DNA from: Xanthobacter oligotrophicus
GTDB taxonomy: Bacteria > Pseudomonadota > Alphaproteobacteria > Rhizobiales > Xanthobacteraceae
Reading direction: 5' to 3'
Length of the DNA stretch: 64,000 nt
Assembly: GCF_008364685.1 (NCBI RefSeq)
Contig: NZ_VTTL01000014.1
Span: forward strand, 105,327-169,326
Shown here: piece after piece, positions 42,639 through 53,744 of the stretch
Layout of the letters: every line of letters begins with the position of its first letter
How positions within the stretch are numbered: the stretch's first letter is position 1
The notes under the pieces: model-generated
Told to the model about the DNA's origin: nothing
Databases searched by the model: none
The model's input: the letters and a program-made list of their open reading frames with translations, nothing else
Program-made: the position numbers and the translations under genes

Positions 42639-42831
42639 AGACCGCCCCTTTCGCGAAGACCTGGGCGAGGGAAACGATTTTCCCTTGCTTCGCGACCTTT
42701 GAGGGGCACCCCGTGCATTCTGCAAGCACAGCAGCTCTCGACCAGTGCGGCGTGGACGACCTTGATCGCCCGGCACGAAGGACCCTTGGACAGCGTTTCC
42801 AGACGCCTCGGCAGGAACTGATGCACAAGTG

Positions 42832-43539
42832 TCAGCTACCCCGGGAGGGGGGATTTTGGGGGACGGCCCGGCGCGCTGCCCGCCGCCGGGCCGGCGGAGG
42901 CGCGGCGGCCCCGGCGGCATCGACCACCCCTTCCGGCGCCGCCGGTGACGCCATGAGCCCGCCGAACACATGGTCGGCGAGTGCCGCCGCCCATTCGCGG
43001 CTGAGCGGTGCATGCGGTACCAGGATGCGATACCAGATGGGGCCGTAGAGCGCATCGATGACCACGTCGAAATCGATGCCCGCCCGCAGCTCCCCATTGG
43101 CCACGCCGCGCGCCAACACCTTCTTCGCCTCGTCGCGGCGGGGCAGCACGTAGCCTTCAAGCAGCGCCTTGAGCGCCTCCGGATCGCTCTGGCCCTGGGC
43201 CACCAGAGCGGAAATGGTGCGCCCCACCTTCTGCCCGTACACCTCGGCCACCCGCATGAGCTGGCTCTTGATGTCCGCCACCGCCGAGCCGGTGGCGGGA
43301 TAGGCGATCTTTTGAGCAGTCTCCGCCAGGAAACCGGCAATGGCCAGGGCGCCGCGATTGGGCCACCAGCGATAGATGGACGAGCGCGCCGCGCCGGAGC
43401 GGGTGGCCACCGCATCGATGGTGAAGCCGGAAAGACCTTGCTCTTCCAGCAACTCGTTTGCGGCCTTCAGGATTGCGATCTTGACTTCGTCACCTTGCGG
43501 GCGACCGCGGCGGCGCTGAGTTGATTTGGTATTGCTCAA
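42832..43539 (-). CDS. TetR-family transcriptional regulator
   Basis: 235-residue TetR/AcrR-type repressor. The N-terminal helix-turn-helix is 'ANELLEEQGLSGFTIDAVATRSGAARSSIYRWWPNR' in outline (residues 26-62), preceded by a basic tail with R-R-R-G-R-P. The ligand domain is helical, and the C-terminus ends in an unusual Ala/Pro/Arg-rich low-complexity tail. It is divergent from the dioxygenase/importer run beginning at 43741, so it probably represses that run. Confidence 0.85.
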   Translation of the reverse strand: MSNTKSTQRRRGRPQGDEVKIAILKAANELLEEQGLSGFTIDAVATRSGAARSSIYRWWPNRGALAIAGFLAETAQKIAYPATGSAVADIKSQLMRVAEVYGQKVGRTISALVAQGQSDPEALKALLEGYVLPRRDEAKKVLARGVANGELRAGIDFDVVIDALYGPIWYRILVPHAPLSREWAAALADHVFGGLMASPAAPEGVVDAAGAAAPPPARRRAARRAVPQNPPSRGS

Positions 43540-43591
43540 AATTTGCCGCCCAAATGGAAGATTATGCCCAGATTATCGCCAGCCGCTCTGC

Positions 43592-43618
43592 TTGACAATC
43601 CGCCGCCACGATTAAAAC
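43592..43618 (+). promoter_or_regulatory. Candidate promoter for the PhyH/Liv operon
   Basis: TTGACA (43592-43597) is followed after 15 bases by TAAAAC (43613-43618) in an A/T-rich patch between the divergent TetR gene and the dioxygenase gene. The -35 is perfect, the -10 weak and the spacing short. Confidence 0.35.
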
Positions 43619-43740
43619 TACACAGTGTCGCTTTTATCGGAAATCCGGAGAGCGAAAGAGGGCTGAAGCCGCGCTGCGGCCTGCCCTCGCCAGTGACCGT
43701 CCGACCAGGCAGAAACCCTCCAGCCCCAAGGGATTTCGTG

Positions 43741-44562
43741 ATGACAGGTGTGCTTTCCCCGGCCCAGGTCGCCCACTTCGAGGACGAGGGCTATCTCTGC
43801 CCCGTCCGCGCCATCAGCGCCGACGAGGCGCAGCTCTATCGCCGCAGGATCGAAGACTTCGAGCAAAAAACCGGAGAAGAAGTCAATAAGCGCCTGAAGA
43901 TCAAGGCGCATCTCGCCTTCCCCTGGCTGGTCGATCTGGCGCGCCACCCGCGCATCGTCTCCGCCGTGCAGGACATCATCGGCCCGGACGTGCTGCTCTT
44001 CGGCTGCTCCGCCTTCGCCAAGAATGCGCGCGATCCGCGCTTCGTCTCCTGGCACCAGGATTCCGCCTACTACGGCCTCGACCCTCATGAAGAGGTCACC
44101 GTGTGGCTCGCCCTGTCGCGGGCCAACGCCCTCAGCGGCTGCATGAAGGTGATCCCGCGGAGTCATCGCGGGCCGGACCTCGTGCACGAGGAGACCTACG
44201 ATACCCACAACCTTCTGGCCCGCGGCCAGAAAGTGACGGTGGACGAGAGCCTGGCGGTGGAGATGCCGCTGGAGCCGGGCGAGTTCTCCATGCATCACGA
44301 GCGCACCGTCCACGGCTCGCCCGCCAACATGTCCGACGACCGGCGCATCGGCATCGCCTTCTTCTACATGCCGGCCCATGCACGCTCGACGCTGGGTCGC
44401 CGCTCCGCGCTGCTGGTGGCCGGCGAGGACCGCCACGGCCACTGGGACAAGGACCCCGAGCCGAAGTTCGACCTCGACCCCGACAGCCTCGCCTTCATGG
44501 AGAGCGTCTGGGCCACCTATCGCGACGAGGCCACCACCAGGCAGTCGGCCCGCATCGCCTGA
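43741..44562 (+). CDS. Phytanoyl-CoA dioxygenase (PhyH) family protein
   Basis: 273-residue non-haem Fe(II)/2-oxoglutarate-dependent oxygenase of the PhyH family. The Fe-binding H-x-D is in 'SWHQDSAYYGLDP' and the distal His in 'HERTVHGSPANMSDDRRIGI', followed by the 2-oxoglutarate-binding Arg. Close relatives of this shape hydroxylate small molecules rather than fatty acyl-CoA. AAGGGA precedes ATG 43741. It is the first gene of a run with a complete Liv-type importer, which suggests that it initiates breakdown of whatever the importer brings in. The substrate is not deducible. Confidence 0.82.
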   Translation: MTGVLSPAQVAHFEDEGYLCPVRAISADEAQLYRRRIEDFEQKTGEEVNKRLKIKAHLAFPWLVDLARHPRIVSAVQDIIGPDVLLFGCSAFAKNARDPRFVSWHQDSAYYGLDPHEEVTVWLALSRANALSGCMKVIPRSHRGPDLVHEETYDTHNLLARGQKVTVDESLAVEMPLEPGEFSMHHERTVHGSPANMSDDRRIGIAFFYMPAHARSTLGRRSALLVAGEDRHGHWDKDPEPKFDLDPDSLAFMESVWATYRDEATTRQSARIA

Positions 44563-44685
44563 GCTCCCGCGCGGCACCGTCCGGCGCCAGGCCCCTCCTC
44601 CGCGTGGAAGCCCCGCCGCCGGCCTCGGGACCCCATCTGGACGCTGCCTCAGCCTTCTGCCCCCTTCGAACCGAGAGCGCATTCC

Positions 44686-45867
44686 ATGCAAGCCGCCGTC
44701 CGCCTCAGCACAGCCCTCTGCCTCCTTCTCGCCACCCCTGTCCTCGCCACGACGGCCCTCGCTGATCCGGTGAAGGTCGGCGTCATCCTGCCCCAGACCG
44801 GGGTGGGCGCGGTCCTCGCCAAACAGATGCAGGCGGCCATCGATCTCGCAATCGTCCACCAGGGCGGCAAGCTCGGCGGCCAGGAGGTGGAGTTCGTGTG
44901 GGGCGACAGCCAGGGCAAGGCGGATGTGGCCAAGCAGCTCGCCGACGAGATGGTGAAGTCGAAGAAGGTGGAGTTCCTGGTCGGCCCGCTGTTCTCCTCG
45001 GAGATGATGGCGGTTCACGGCGGCCTCGCGCGCACCGACGCCTTCGTCATCTCCCCCATCTCCGGGCCCGCGCCCATCGCGGGCAAGTCCTGCTCGGCGA
45101 ACTTCTTCAACGTCTCCTCGCAGAACGACCAGCAGGCGGAGGCTCTCGGCGCCTATCTGGAGAAGCAGGGCGTCAAGCGCGTCTATGTGATGACGGTGAA
45201 CAACCAGGCCGGCAAGGACATGGTCTCCGGCTTCAAGCGCCACTTCAAGGGCGAGCTGGTCGGAGAGGTCTACACCCGCTTCGGCCAGGTGGACTTTGCC
45301 GCCGAGCTATCCGCCCTGCGCACGACCACGCCCGAAGCCACCTTCATCTTCTATCCCGGAGACATGGGCGTCCAGTATGTGAAGCAATATGCCCAGGCTG
45401 GGCTCACCAGGTCGGTGCCGCTCTACACGGTCTGGACCGTGGACCAGGCGACGCTTCCCGCCGTCGGCGACGACGCCATCGGCGTGCGCTCCGGCAATGT
45501 GTGGAGCATCGATTTGCCCAACCCGGCGAACGCCCGCTTCGTCGCCGACTTCAAGCAGAAGAACGGCTTCCTGCCCAACGACTACGCCGCGCACGCCTAT
45601 GATTCCATTCTTCTGATCGGCAGCGCGGTGCAGGCGGTGGGCGGCGACATGAGCCGCAAGGACGACATCCGCAAGGCCCTGGAGAAGGCGGACTTCGCCT
45701 CCAACCGCGGCAAGTTCTCCTACAACACCAACCACTTCCCCATCGAGGATTACTATGTGCGCGAGGTGGTGAAGGGCAAGGACGGCGTGCTCGTGACCCG
45801 CACGGTCGAGAAGATCATGAGCGACGCCAAGGACGCCTATTCCCAGGAGTGCCCGCTCGGCAAGTAG
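44686..45867 (+). CDS. Branched-chain amino acid-type ABC transporter substrate-binding protein
   Basis: 393-residue periplasmic type-1 binding protein with a Sec signal peptide ending 'VLATTALA' before 'DPVKVGVILPQTG'. 'EFLVGPLFSSEMMAVHGGLART' in outline and 'YDSILLIGSAVQAVGGDMSRKDDIRKALEK' in outline match the LivK-like family. It lies 123 bases after the PhyH-type gene and is followed by the fused permease. It probably binds the substrate of the PhyH-like enzyme or a related compound (inference). Confidence 0.88.
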   Translation: MQAAVRLSTALCLLLATPVLATTALADPVKVGVILPQTGVGAVLAKQMQAAIDLAIVHQGGKLGGQEVEFVWGDSQGKADVAKQLADEMVKSKKVEFLVGPLFSSEMMAVHGGLARTDAFVISPISGPAPIAGKSCSANFFNVSSQNDQQAEALGAYLEKQGVKRVYVMTVNNQAGKDMVSGFKRHFKGELVGEVYTRFGQVDFAAELSALRTTTPEATFIFYPGDMGVQYVKQYAQAGLTRSVPLYTVWTVDQATLPAVGDDAIGVRSGNVWSIDLPNPANARFVADFKQKNGFLPNDYAAHAYDSILLIGSAVQAVGGDMSRKDDIRKALEKADFASNRGKFSYNTNHFPIEDYYVREVVKGKDGVLVTRTVEKIMSDAKDAYSQECPLGK

Positions 45868-47844
45868 GTCCGTTGCGCATCTGACGAAAGGCGCCCCGCA
45901 CATGCATCTCCTGTTCGTGGAGCAGCTCCTCAACGGGCTGCAGCTCGGCATCATCCTGTTCCTGATGGCGGCGGGGCTCACGCTCACCTTCGGCATCATG
46001 AACCTCGTGAACCTCGCGCACGGTTCGCTCTTCATGCTGGGCGCCTATCTGGGCGTCACCTTCGCCCTGTGGACCGGCTCGTTCGTCGCCGGCTTCCTCC
46101 TGTCGGGGGTGGCGACCTTCGGCGTCGGCCTGGTGATGGAGCATCTCGTCATCCGTCACCTCTACCGGCGCGACCATCTCGACCAGGTGCTGTGCACGGT
46201 GGGCCTCGTCTATGTGTTCAACGAGGCGACGCGCATGGTCTTCGGCCCGGAGCCGCTCCACGCCCCCGTGCCCGCCATCCTGACGGGCACTGTGGAGCTG
46301 ATCCCGGGGGCGCCCTACCCCGCCTACCGCCTCGCCATCATTGCAGCGGGGCTGGCCATCGCGGCGGCGCTCTATGTCCTTATCGCCCGCACCCGCACCG
46401 GCATGCTCATCCGAGCCGGCGCCAGCAACCGTACCATGGCGAGCGTGCTCGGGGTGAACATCGGCGCGGTCTTTGCCGTGGTTTTCGCCATCGGCGCGGC
46501 GCTCGCCGGCCTTGCCGGCTTCATCGCCGCCCCCATCCTCACCGTCTATCCCGGCATGGGCGACAACATCCTCATCCTCGCCCTGGTGGTCCTTGTGGTG
46601 GGCGGCATGGGCTCGGTGAAGGGGGCGTTCGTCGCGGCCCTGCTGGTGGGGGTCATCGACACGATGGGGCGGGCCTACCTGAAGAGCCTCGTCGGGCTGG
46701 TGCTGCCACCGGTGGCGGCCAACACCGTGGCCCCGGCGCTCGCCTCCATGCTGATCTATATCCTCATGGCGGTGGTGCTGTTCTTCCGCCCCGAGGGGCT
46801 CGTGCCCGCCACCGGCCTCAAGCGTCCCGATGCCGTCGCCACGGCGCCGGAGCCGCACCGCACCACGGGCGGCCCGCTGGCCCGCTGGCGGGTGCCGGCG
46901 CTGGGCCTGCTGGGCGGAGCGCTGCTGCTGCTCCCGGTCATCGCCCACATGGCCGGCGCCCCCTTCTGGGTGGATCTCGGCACGCGAATGCTGATCTTCG
47001 CCATCGCCGCCCTGAGCCTCGACCTCATCCTGGGCCAGGCGGGCCTCGTGAGCTTCGGACACGCGCTCTATCTCGGCCTCGGGGCCTATGCGGTGGGCAT
47101 CCTCGCCGATGCGGGCATCGAGAGCGGCTTCATCCAGTGGCCGCTCGCCATGCTGGTCTCGGCAGCGGTGGCGGCGGGGCTTTCCGTGGTGGCGCTGCGC
47201 ACCTCGGGCACCTTCTTCATCATGATCACCCTCGCCTTCGCGCAGATGATGTATTACGGCGCCTCCAGCCTCTACGACTACGGCGGCGACGACGGCATGC
47301 ACCTTGCCGTCCGCAGCACCTTCGCGGGGCTGATCGACCTCTATGAGAGCGACCAGTTCTATTATCTGGTGCTGGCGCTGCTCGCCCTCCTCACCGGCCT
47401 CTACGCACGCCTGTCCGGCGCACGCTTCGGGCAGGTGCTGCGGGGCATTCGGGTCAACGAGCGGCGGATGCAGGCGGTCGGCTTCCCCACCTTCCGCTAC
47501 AAGCTCGCGGCCTGCGTCATCTCGGCGGCGGTGTGCGGGCTTGCCGGCGCGCTGCTTGCCAATGCGGCCGAGTTCGTTGGTCCCCAGTTCATGGATTGGA
47601 CGCGCTCGGCGGAGCTGATGATCATGGTGGTCGCGGGCGGGCTTGCGACACCGCTGGGGCCCGTCGTGGGCGCGCTCGCCTATCTCGGGCTCGAGAAATA
47701 TCTTTCCGATCTCACCATCCACTGGCGCCTCGCCTTCGGCGGGCTGCTGATCCTGGTCGTCTTCCTCGGCCGGGGCGGCCTTGCCGCCCTGTTCGCGGCG
47801 ACGCCGGGGCGGGCCGAGGCCGAAGAACCAAGGGGAGCGATGCG

Positions 47845-48603
<759 letters not shown>

Positions 48604-48636
48604 TGCGTAGAACCATGCGACACAAGAGGTCATGCG

Positions 48637-49338
48637 ATGCTTGAACTGAGACAGGTGGGCGCGGCCTATGGATCGAGCCACGTGCTGTTCGGGATCGACC
48701 TCTCCATCTGCGAGGGGGAGGTGGTGACCCTCATGGGGCGCAACGGCATGGGCAAGACCTCCACGGTCAACAGCATCATGGGCCTGCTGCCGCTCACCCA
48801 GGGCGAGATCCGCTTCGCCGGCGATCGCATCTCCGGCCTGCCGCCCCACCGCATCGCACGCGCTGGCCTCGCGTTGGTGCCCGAGGGCCGGCAAGTGTTT
48901 CCGAACCTGACGGTGGAGGAAAATCTCATTGCCACGGCCGCCAACCGCGGCGGCGCCGCCTCGCCCTGGACGCTGAAGGCCGTCTACGACCTCTTCCCCG
49001 CCCTCGCGCCTCTGGCCCGACGGGGCGCCGGACTGCTCTCCGGAGGGGAGCAGCAGATGCTCGCCGTCGGCCGCGCGCTGATGACCAATCCGCGGCTCAT
49101 CATCTTCGACGAGGCCACCGAAGGCCTCGCCCCGAAGATCCGCGCCCAGATCTGGGCCGCGCTGCAGAAGATCCGCAGCCATGGCCAATCGGTGCTGGTG
49201 ATCGACAAGAACATCCGGATGCTGAGCCGCTTCGCCGATCGCCACGTGATCCTGGAGAAGGGCCGCGTGGTGTGGTCCGGCACCTCCGGCGAGCTGGACG
49301 CGGACGAGGGCATCAGCGCCCGCTTCCTGAGCGCCTGA
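48637..49338 (+). CDS. Branched-chain amino acid-type ABC transporter ATP-binding protein (LivF-like)
   Basis: 233-residue ATPase, LivF family: Walker A GRNGMGKTS, signature 'LLSGGEQQMLAVGRAL', Walker B 'LIIFDEATEGLAP' (Ala in the position of Pro) and 'VIDKNIRML' at the switch position. AAGAGG upstream of ATG 48637. It ends the PhyH/Liv run, and a convergent cardiolipin synthase gene follows 44 bases later. Confidence 0.9.
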   Translation: MLELRQVGAAYGSSHVLFGIDLSICEGEVVTLMGRNGMGKTSTVNSIMGLLPLTQGEIRFAGDRISGLPPHRIARAGLALVPEGRQVFPNLTVEENLIATAANRGGAASPWTLKAVYDLFPALAPLARRGAGLLSGGEQQMLAVGRALMTNPRLIIFDEATEGLAPKIRAQIWAALQKIRSHGQSVLVIDKNIRMLSRFADRHVILEKGRVVWSGTSGELDADEGISARFLSA

Positions 49339-49382
49339 AGCATCCTGCCTTAAGGCAATTTCCGTCCCAACCGGCCGCGCGC

Positions 49383-50828
49383 CTACAGGACCGGACCAAG
49401 CATGGCGATGGCATTGTTCCAGAGCTGCCGCCCCGGGCTGCAGGCGTCCACCTGGGCCTTCGTCACCGGTGTTGCGGCCTCGAGGAACACCTGCTGGCGC
49501 GCCCGGACCACGCGGGTGAAGGCTTCGTCGTGGAGGAGGATGTTGTTCTCCGCGTTCAGCTCGAAGCTGCGACGGTCGATATTGGCGGAGCCGATCAGGG
49601 TCACCTCGCCGTCGAGGGTGAGTGTCTTGGCGTGCAGCAGGCCGCCGACATATTCGCGGATCTCGACGCCCGCCTCCAGCAGGTCGCGATAATAGCTGCG
49701 GCTGGCGGCCGCCACGATCCAGGAATCGTTGCGCCGGGGAAAGACGATGGTGGTCGCCACCCCGCGCCGGGCGCTGGCGCACAAAGCGGCCTGGATCGGC
49801 TCGTCCGGGACGTAATAGGGTGTGGTGATCACCAGTTCGCGCCGGGCGGCGTTCATCAGCGCGACGAACGTCTCCGGCATGGCCGAATAGCGCACGCCAG
49901 CGCCGGAGCCGATCACCTGCGCCACGAAGCCTTGCACCGGCGCAGGCAGCGGCTCGGCGAACAGGGGCGCGAGATCCTCGTCGGTCTGCGCCATCCAGTT
50001 GCTGGCGAACAGATACTGGTTCTGCCGCACCACCGGCCCTTCGAAGCGGGCCATCACATCGACCCAGGGCGCGAACCGCGCCTTCACCGCGAAGGCGGCG
50101 TCGGCGCAATTCTGGCTGCCGCAATAGGTGATGGCATTGTCGATCACCACGATCTTGCGGTGATTGCGCATGTCGATCCGGCCCTTGAAGAGGCGCAGCA
50201 GGGGATTGCCCACCGGCAGGGCCGCCGCCAGCCTCACCCCGCTTGCAGCCATGTCGCGCCAATGGGCGGAGCGGATCAGCGCCCGCGAGCCGAGATCATC
50301 GGCCATGGCCCGGCAGATCACGCCGCGCGCGGCCGCGCGTTTCAGCGCCTCCATCACCTTCAGGCCGCTCTCGTCGGCGAGCCAGATATAGAACAGCACA
50401 TGCACACTCTGCCGCGCGGCATCGATGTCCGCGACCATGGCGGCGATGGCTGCCGCGGAATCGGGCAGCAGCACCGCCCGGTTGCCGGCGACCGGCACGA
50501 AGTGGTTCACCGAATAGCCGACCCGGAACAGGGGCACGCAGCGTTCGGGGATCATCGCCTCGGCGGAGGCTCCGGCCACATCCGGGGCGGGCGGCAGGGC
50601 CTTCAGCGCCGCGCGCAGCCGTTCGATGGGCTTGCGCCCCAGATTGACCTCGCCGAACAGGATATAGGCCAGGACGCCGACCACGGGCGCGAGGACGATC
50701 ACCAGCACCCAGGCGAACCGCGAGGCGGGTTCCCGGTGGGGGCGCAGCAGCGCGCGGACGACGAAGACAAGCTGGAGGCTCACGTGGGCGGCAAACAGCA
50801 TCCAGGCGAGGACGGCGGAATCAGGCAT
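49383..50828 (-). CDS. cls: Cardiolipin synthase (phospholipase D family)
   Basis: 481-residue membrane-anchored enzyme that joins two phosphatidylglycerols, or uses related donors, to make cardiolipin. Two N-terminal membrane segments (about 5-28 and 38-60) carry the PLDc_N motif around 'VLAYILFGEVNLGRKPIER'. Both catalytic HKD motifs are intact: HRKIVVID followed by 'NAITYCGSQN' and HAKTLTLD followed by 'GEVTLIGSANIDRRSFELN'. Length matches bacterial Cls. It stands alone on the minus strand. Confidence 0.9.
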   Translation of the reverse strand: MPDSAVLAWMLFAAHVSLQLVFVVRALLRPHREPASRFAWVLVIVLAPVVGVLAYILFGEVNLGRKPIERLRAALKALPPAPDVAGASAEAMIPERCVPLFRVGYSVNHFVPVAGNRAVLLPDSAAAIAAMVADIDAARQSVHVLFYIWLADESGLKVMEALKRAAARGVICRAMADDLGSRALIRSAHWRDMAASGVRLAAALPVGNPLLRLFKGRIDMRNHRKIVVIDNAITYCGSQNCADAAFAVKARFAPWVDVMARFEGPVVRQNQYLFASNWMAQTDEDLAPLFAEPLPAPVQGFVAQVIGSGAGVRYSAMPETFVALMNAARRELVITTPYYVPDEPIQAALCASARRGVATTIVFPRRNDSWIVAAASRSYYRDLLEAGVEIREYVGGLLHAKTLTLDGEVTLIGSANIDRRSFELNAENNILLHDEAFTRVVRARQQVFLEAATPVTKAQVDACSPGRQLWNNAIAMLGPVL

Positions 50829-51077
50829 GTCGCGGCACGCGTTCGAACGAAGCAGCCCGCATTAAACCACGTTCGGCGCTCGTGCGAACGCCGTCCCGGC
50901 GGTGGCGCGTTTCGAGGCGGCCCGATGAGCTGGGCAAGCCGGAGCCGGGCGATCGCCAAAGCAGGCGCCAACCATGGCGACAAACGTCCGGCCAACCTGC
51001 CCATTGCCCAGGCCCGCGCCTGCGCCATGATGGAGGGCGCGGGTCATCCGACCGTCCTCCCCCGTCCTGGGCTTCCC

Positions 51078-51392
51078 ATGCAGCACATCCTCACGGCCTT
51101 TTCCGCCCTCGATCCGCTCATCGCGCTCGGCGTGTTCGTCGCCACGGCGGCGACAGATGCCTGCTACGTGGCCTTCACCTCGGCCGTGGTGGCGCGCAAG
51201 CGGCTCTCCGCCGCCAACTGGTCGAGCGTCTGGTACATGCTCTCGTCCTTCGCCGTGATCAGCTACACCGAGAACTGGGTGTATGTGGTCTTCGCTGCGG
51301 TGGGGTCCTGGGTCGGCGCATTCCTATCGCTGACCCTGCTGCATCGGCCCGGAACGGCGCCGGCGCCCATCGGCTCCTCCCCGCCGGAGTAA
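51078..51392 (+). CDS. Small hydrophobic membrane protein of unknown function
   Basis: 104 residues with three hydrophobic segments (about 10-30, 45-62, 66-86), a conserved-looking 'ATAATDACYVAFTSAVVARKR' core in outline and a Pro-rich soluble tail. ATG 51078 follows a CCTGGGC stretch without a clear ribosome-binding site. I do not recognise a family with an assigned role. Codon use and hydrophobic layout support a real gene; it sits alone between the cardiolipin synthase and YgiQ-type genes. Confidence 0.6.
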   Translation: MQHILTAFSALDPLIALGVFVATAATDACYVAFTSAVVARKRLSAANWSSVWYMLSSFAVISYTENWVYVVFAAVGSWVGAFLSLTLLHRPGTAPAPIGSSPPE

Positions 51393-51656
51393 TGCGGCTT
51401 TTGAGGCGAAAGGCTTCACAAGGCGCAACGGACACGCGGCCCCTTTCCTCCATTCTCCAGCCTCGGCTGGAGCTACGCTTCGCGTTGTTCGCAAGGTACT
51501 GCAGTCCGGCGATGATCGCGTCGTCCGACGCCTGGCGGAGGCAGGAGGCCACCAAGCGTAGCGGGAAGCCCATTGCGTCGTCCGTGCGCCAATCGGGCCA
51601 ACAGCCCCAGGGCTCCAGGCACGGTGAGTTGAATTCGCCGCGGTGGAGCCTTATGC

Positions 51657-53696
51657 GTGGACGCCATGGACACCCACGCCGACGCCGCAAAACCCTTGAG
51701 CTCCTTGTCCCGCCACCGGCCGCAGTCCGGCACGGCGGCGCCGTTCCTGCCCATGAGCCGTGCCGAGATGGCGGCGCTCGGCTGGGACGCGTGCGACATC
51801 GTGCTGGTGACCGGCGACGCCTATGTGGATCATCCAAGCTTCGGCATGGCCATCATCGGCAGGCTGCTGGAGGCCCAGGGCTTCCGGGTCGGCATCATCG
51901 CGCAGCCAGACTGGCAGTCGGCGGAGCCGTTCAAGGCGCTGGGCAAGCCCAAGCTGTTCTTCGGCGTCACCGGCGGCAACATGGATTCGATGGTCAACCG
52001 CTACACGTCCGACCGCCGGCTGCGCCACGACGACGCCTATACGGCCGGCGGCGAAGGCGGCAAGCGGCCGGACCGCTGTACCATCGTCTACACGCAACGC
52101 TGCCGCGAGGCGTACAAGGACGTGCCGATCGTGCTCGGCGGCATCGAGGCCTCGCTTCGCCGCATCGCCCATTACGACTACTGGTCCGAAAAGGTGCGCC
52201 GCTCGATCCTGGCGGACGCCAAGGCGGATCTGCTGCTCTATGGCAATGCCGAGCGCGCCGTGGTCGAGGTGGCGAACCGGCTCGCCGCAGGCGAGGCGCC
52301 GCGCGATCTGGAGTCCATCAGGGGCGTCGCGCTGTTCCGCCGCGTGCCGGAGACTTACACCGAGCTGCACGCCGACGATCTCGATTCCGCCGATGAGGGA
52401 GCGGCCCGCCGCCCCGGCGACGTGGTGATCCGGCTGCCGGCCTATGAGCAGGTCGAACAGGACAAGGAAGCCTATGCCCGCGCCTCGCGCGTGCTGCACC
52501 GGGAGAGCAATCCCGGCAATGCGCGCCCGCTGGTCCAGCGCCACGGCGACCGGGACCTGTGGCTGAACCCGCCGCCGATCCCGCTGACCTCCGACGAGAT
52601 GGACGCGGTCTACGACCTGCCCTATGCCCGCGCCCCGCATCCCGCCTACGGCGATGCGAAGATCCCGGCCTGGGACATGATCAAGTTCTCGGTGACCATC
52701 ATGCGCGGCTGCTTCGGCGGCTGCACCTTCTGCTCCATCACCGAGCACGAGGGCCGCATCATCCAGAACCGCTCGGAAGGCTCGATCCTGCGCGAGATCG
52801 AGCTGATCCGGGACAAGACACCAGGGTTCACGGGCGTGATCTCGGACATCGGCGGGCCCACCGCCAACATGTACCGGATGGCCTGCAAGGACCCGAAGAT
52901 CGAGGCGGCCTGCCGGCTGCCGTCGTGCGTCTTTCCCGACATCTGCCCGAACCTGAACACCTCCCACGACGAACTGATCCGGCTCTATCGCAAGGTGCGC
53001 GAGACCGAGGGCGTCAAGAAGGTGATGGTGGCGTCCGGCGTGCGCTATGACCTAGCGGTGAAGAGCCCCGAATATATCCAGGAGCTGGTGACCCATCACG
53101 TCGGCGGCTATCTGAAGATCGCGCCCGAGCACACCGAGCGCGGCCCCCTCGACAAGATGATGAAGCCGGGCATCGGTACCTATGACCGCTTCAAGGAGAT
53201 GTTCGAAGCCGCGGTGAAGCAGGCGGGCAAGAAATATTACCTCATTCCGTATTTCATTGCCGCCCATCCGGGCACGACCGACGAGGACATGATGAACCTC
53301 GCGCTCTGGCTCAAGAAGAACCGCTATCGCGCCGATCAGGTACAGACGTTCCTGCCCTCTCCCATGGCCACGGCCACCGCCATGTACCATACCGGCATCA
53401 ATCCGCTGCGTGGGGTGCGGCACGGGGGGAGCGACAAGGTGGTGACGGTCACGGGGCTGCGGCAGCGCCGTCTGCACAAGGCGTTCCTGCGCTACCACGA
53501 TCCCGACAATTGGCCGCTGCTGCGCGAGGCGCTGAAGCAGATGGGCCGCGCCGACCTGATCGGCCCGCGCCCCGACCAGTTGGTGCCGGCCCACCAGCCG
53601 CCCGGCACAGGCAAGGCCGCCGGCACGCGGCGACCCGTGCGCGGCACCGGAGGGACGCAGCGCTTCACCACCAAGGGCGTTCCCATCCGCAAGTAA
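51657..53696 (+). CDS. YgiQ family radical SAM protein
   Basis: 679-residue radical SAM enzyme of the YgiQ (UPF0313) family. The order is an N-terminal cobalamin-binding-like domain ('[33 protein letters not shown]' in outline), then the radical SAM core with the 4Fe-4S cluster Cys-x3-Cys-x2-Cys in '[19 protein letters not shown]', then '[14 protein letters not shown]' and a C-terminal basic tail. GGAG eight bases before GTG 51657 supports that unusual start; ATG 51666 is the alternative but has poorer spacing. YgiQ proteins are widespread with no settled function. Confidence 0.9.
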   Translation: MDAMDTHADAAKPLSSLSRHRPQSGTAAPFLPMSRAEMAALGWDACDIVLVTGDAYVDHPSFGMAIIGRLLEAQGFRVGIIAQPDWQSAEPFKALGKPKLFFGVTGGNMDSMVNRYTSDRRLRHDDAYTAGGEGGKRPDRCTIVYTQRCREAYKDVPIVLGGIEASLRRIAHYDYWSEKVRRSILADAKADLLLYGNAERAVVEVANRLAAGEAPRDLESIRGVALFRRVPETYTELHADDLDSADEGAARRPGDVVIRLPAYEQVEQDKEAYARASRVLHRESNPGNARPLVQRHGDRDLWLNPPPIPLTSDEMDAVYDLPYARAPHPAYGDAKIPAWDMIKFSVTIMRGCFGGCTFCSITEHEGRIIQNRSEGSILREIELIRDKTPGFTGVISDIGGPTANMYRMACKDPKIEAACRLPSCVFPDICPNLNTSHDELIRLYRKVRETEGVKKVMVASGVRYDLAVKSPEYIQELVTHHVGGYLKIAPEHTERGPLDKMMKPGIGTYDRFKEMFEAAVKQAGKKYYLIPYFIAAHPGTTDEDMMNLALWLKKNRYRADQVQTFLPSPMATATAMYHTGINPLRGVRHGGSDKVVTVTGLRQRRLHKAFLRYHDPDNWPLLREALKQMGRADLIGPRPDQLVPAHQPPGTGKAAGTRRPVRGTGGTQRFTTKGVPIRK

Positions 53697-53744
53697 ACGG
53701 TCCCATAGGCAGGCGGGGTTCTCCGCGTCGCCCGGCGGCGACTT

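Noticed and set aside
42635..42826. Small Cys-containing minus-strand open frame (about 63 codons) ending at the repeat's TAG
   Set aside because: No ribosome-binding site, no recognisable family, and its stop may simply be the repeat end; too weak to call a gene.
45815..47722. Minus-strand open frame of about 635 codons opposite the fused permease
   Set aside because: It is His/Glu/Asp/Arg-rich with no domain pattern, the mirror image of hydrophobic permease codons.
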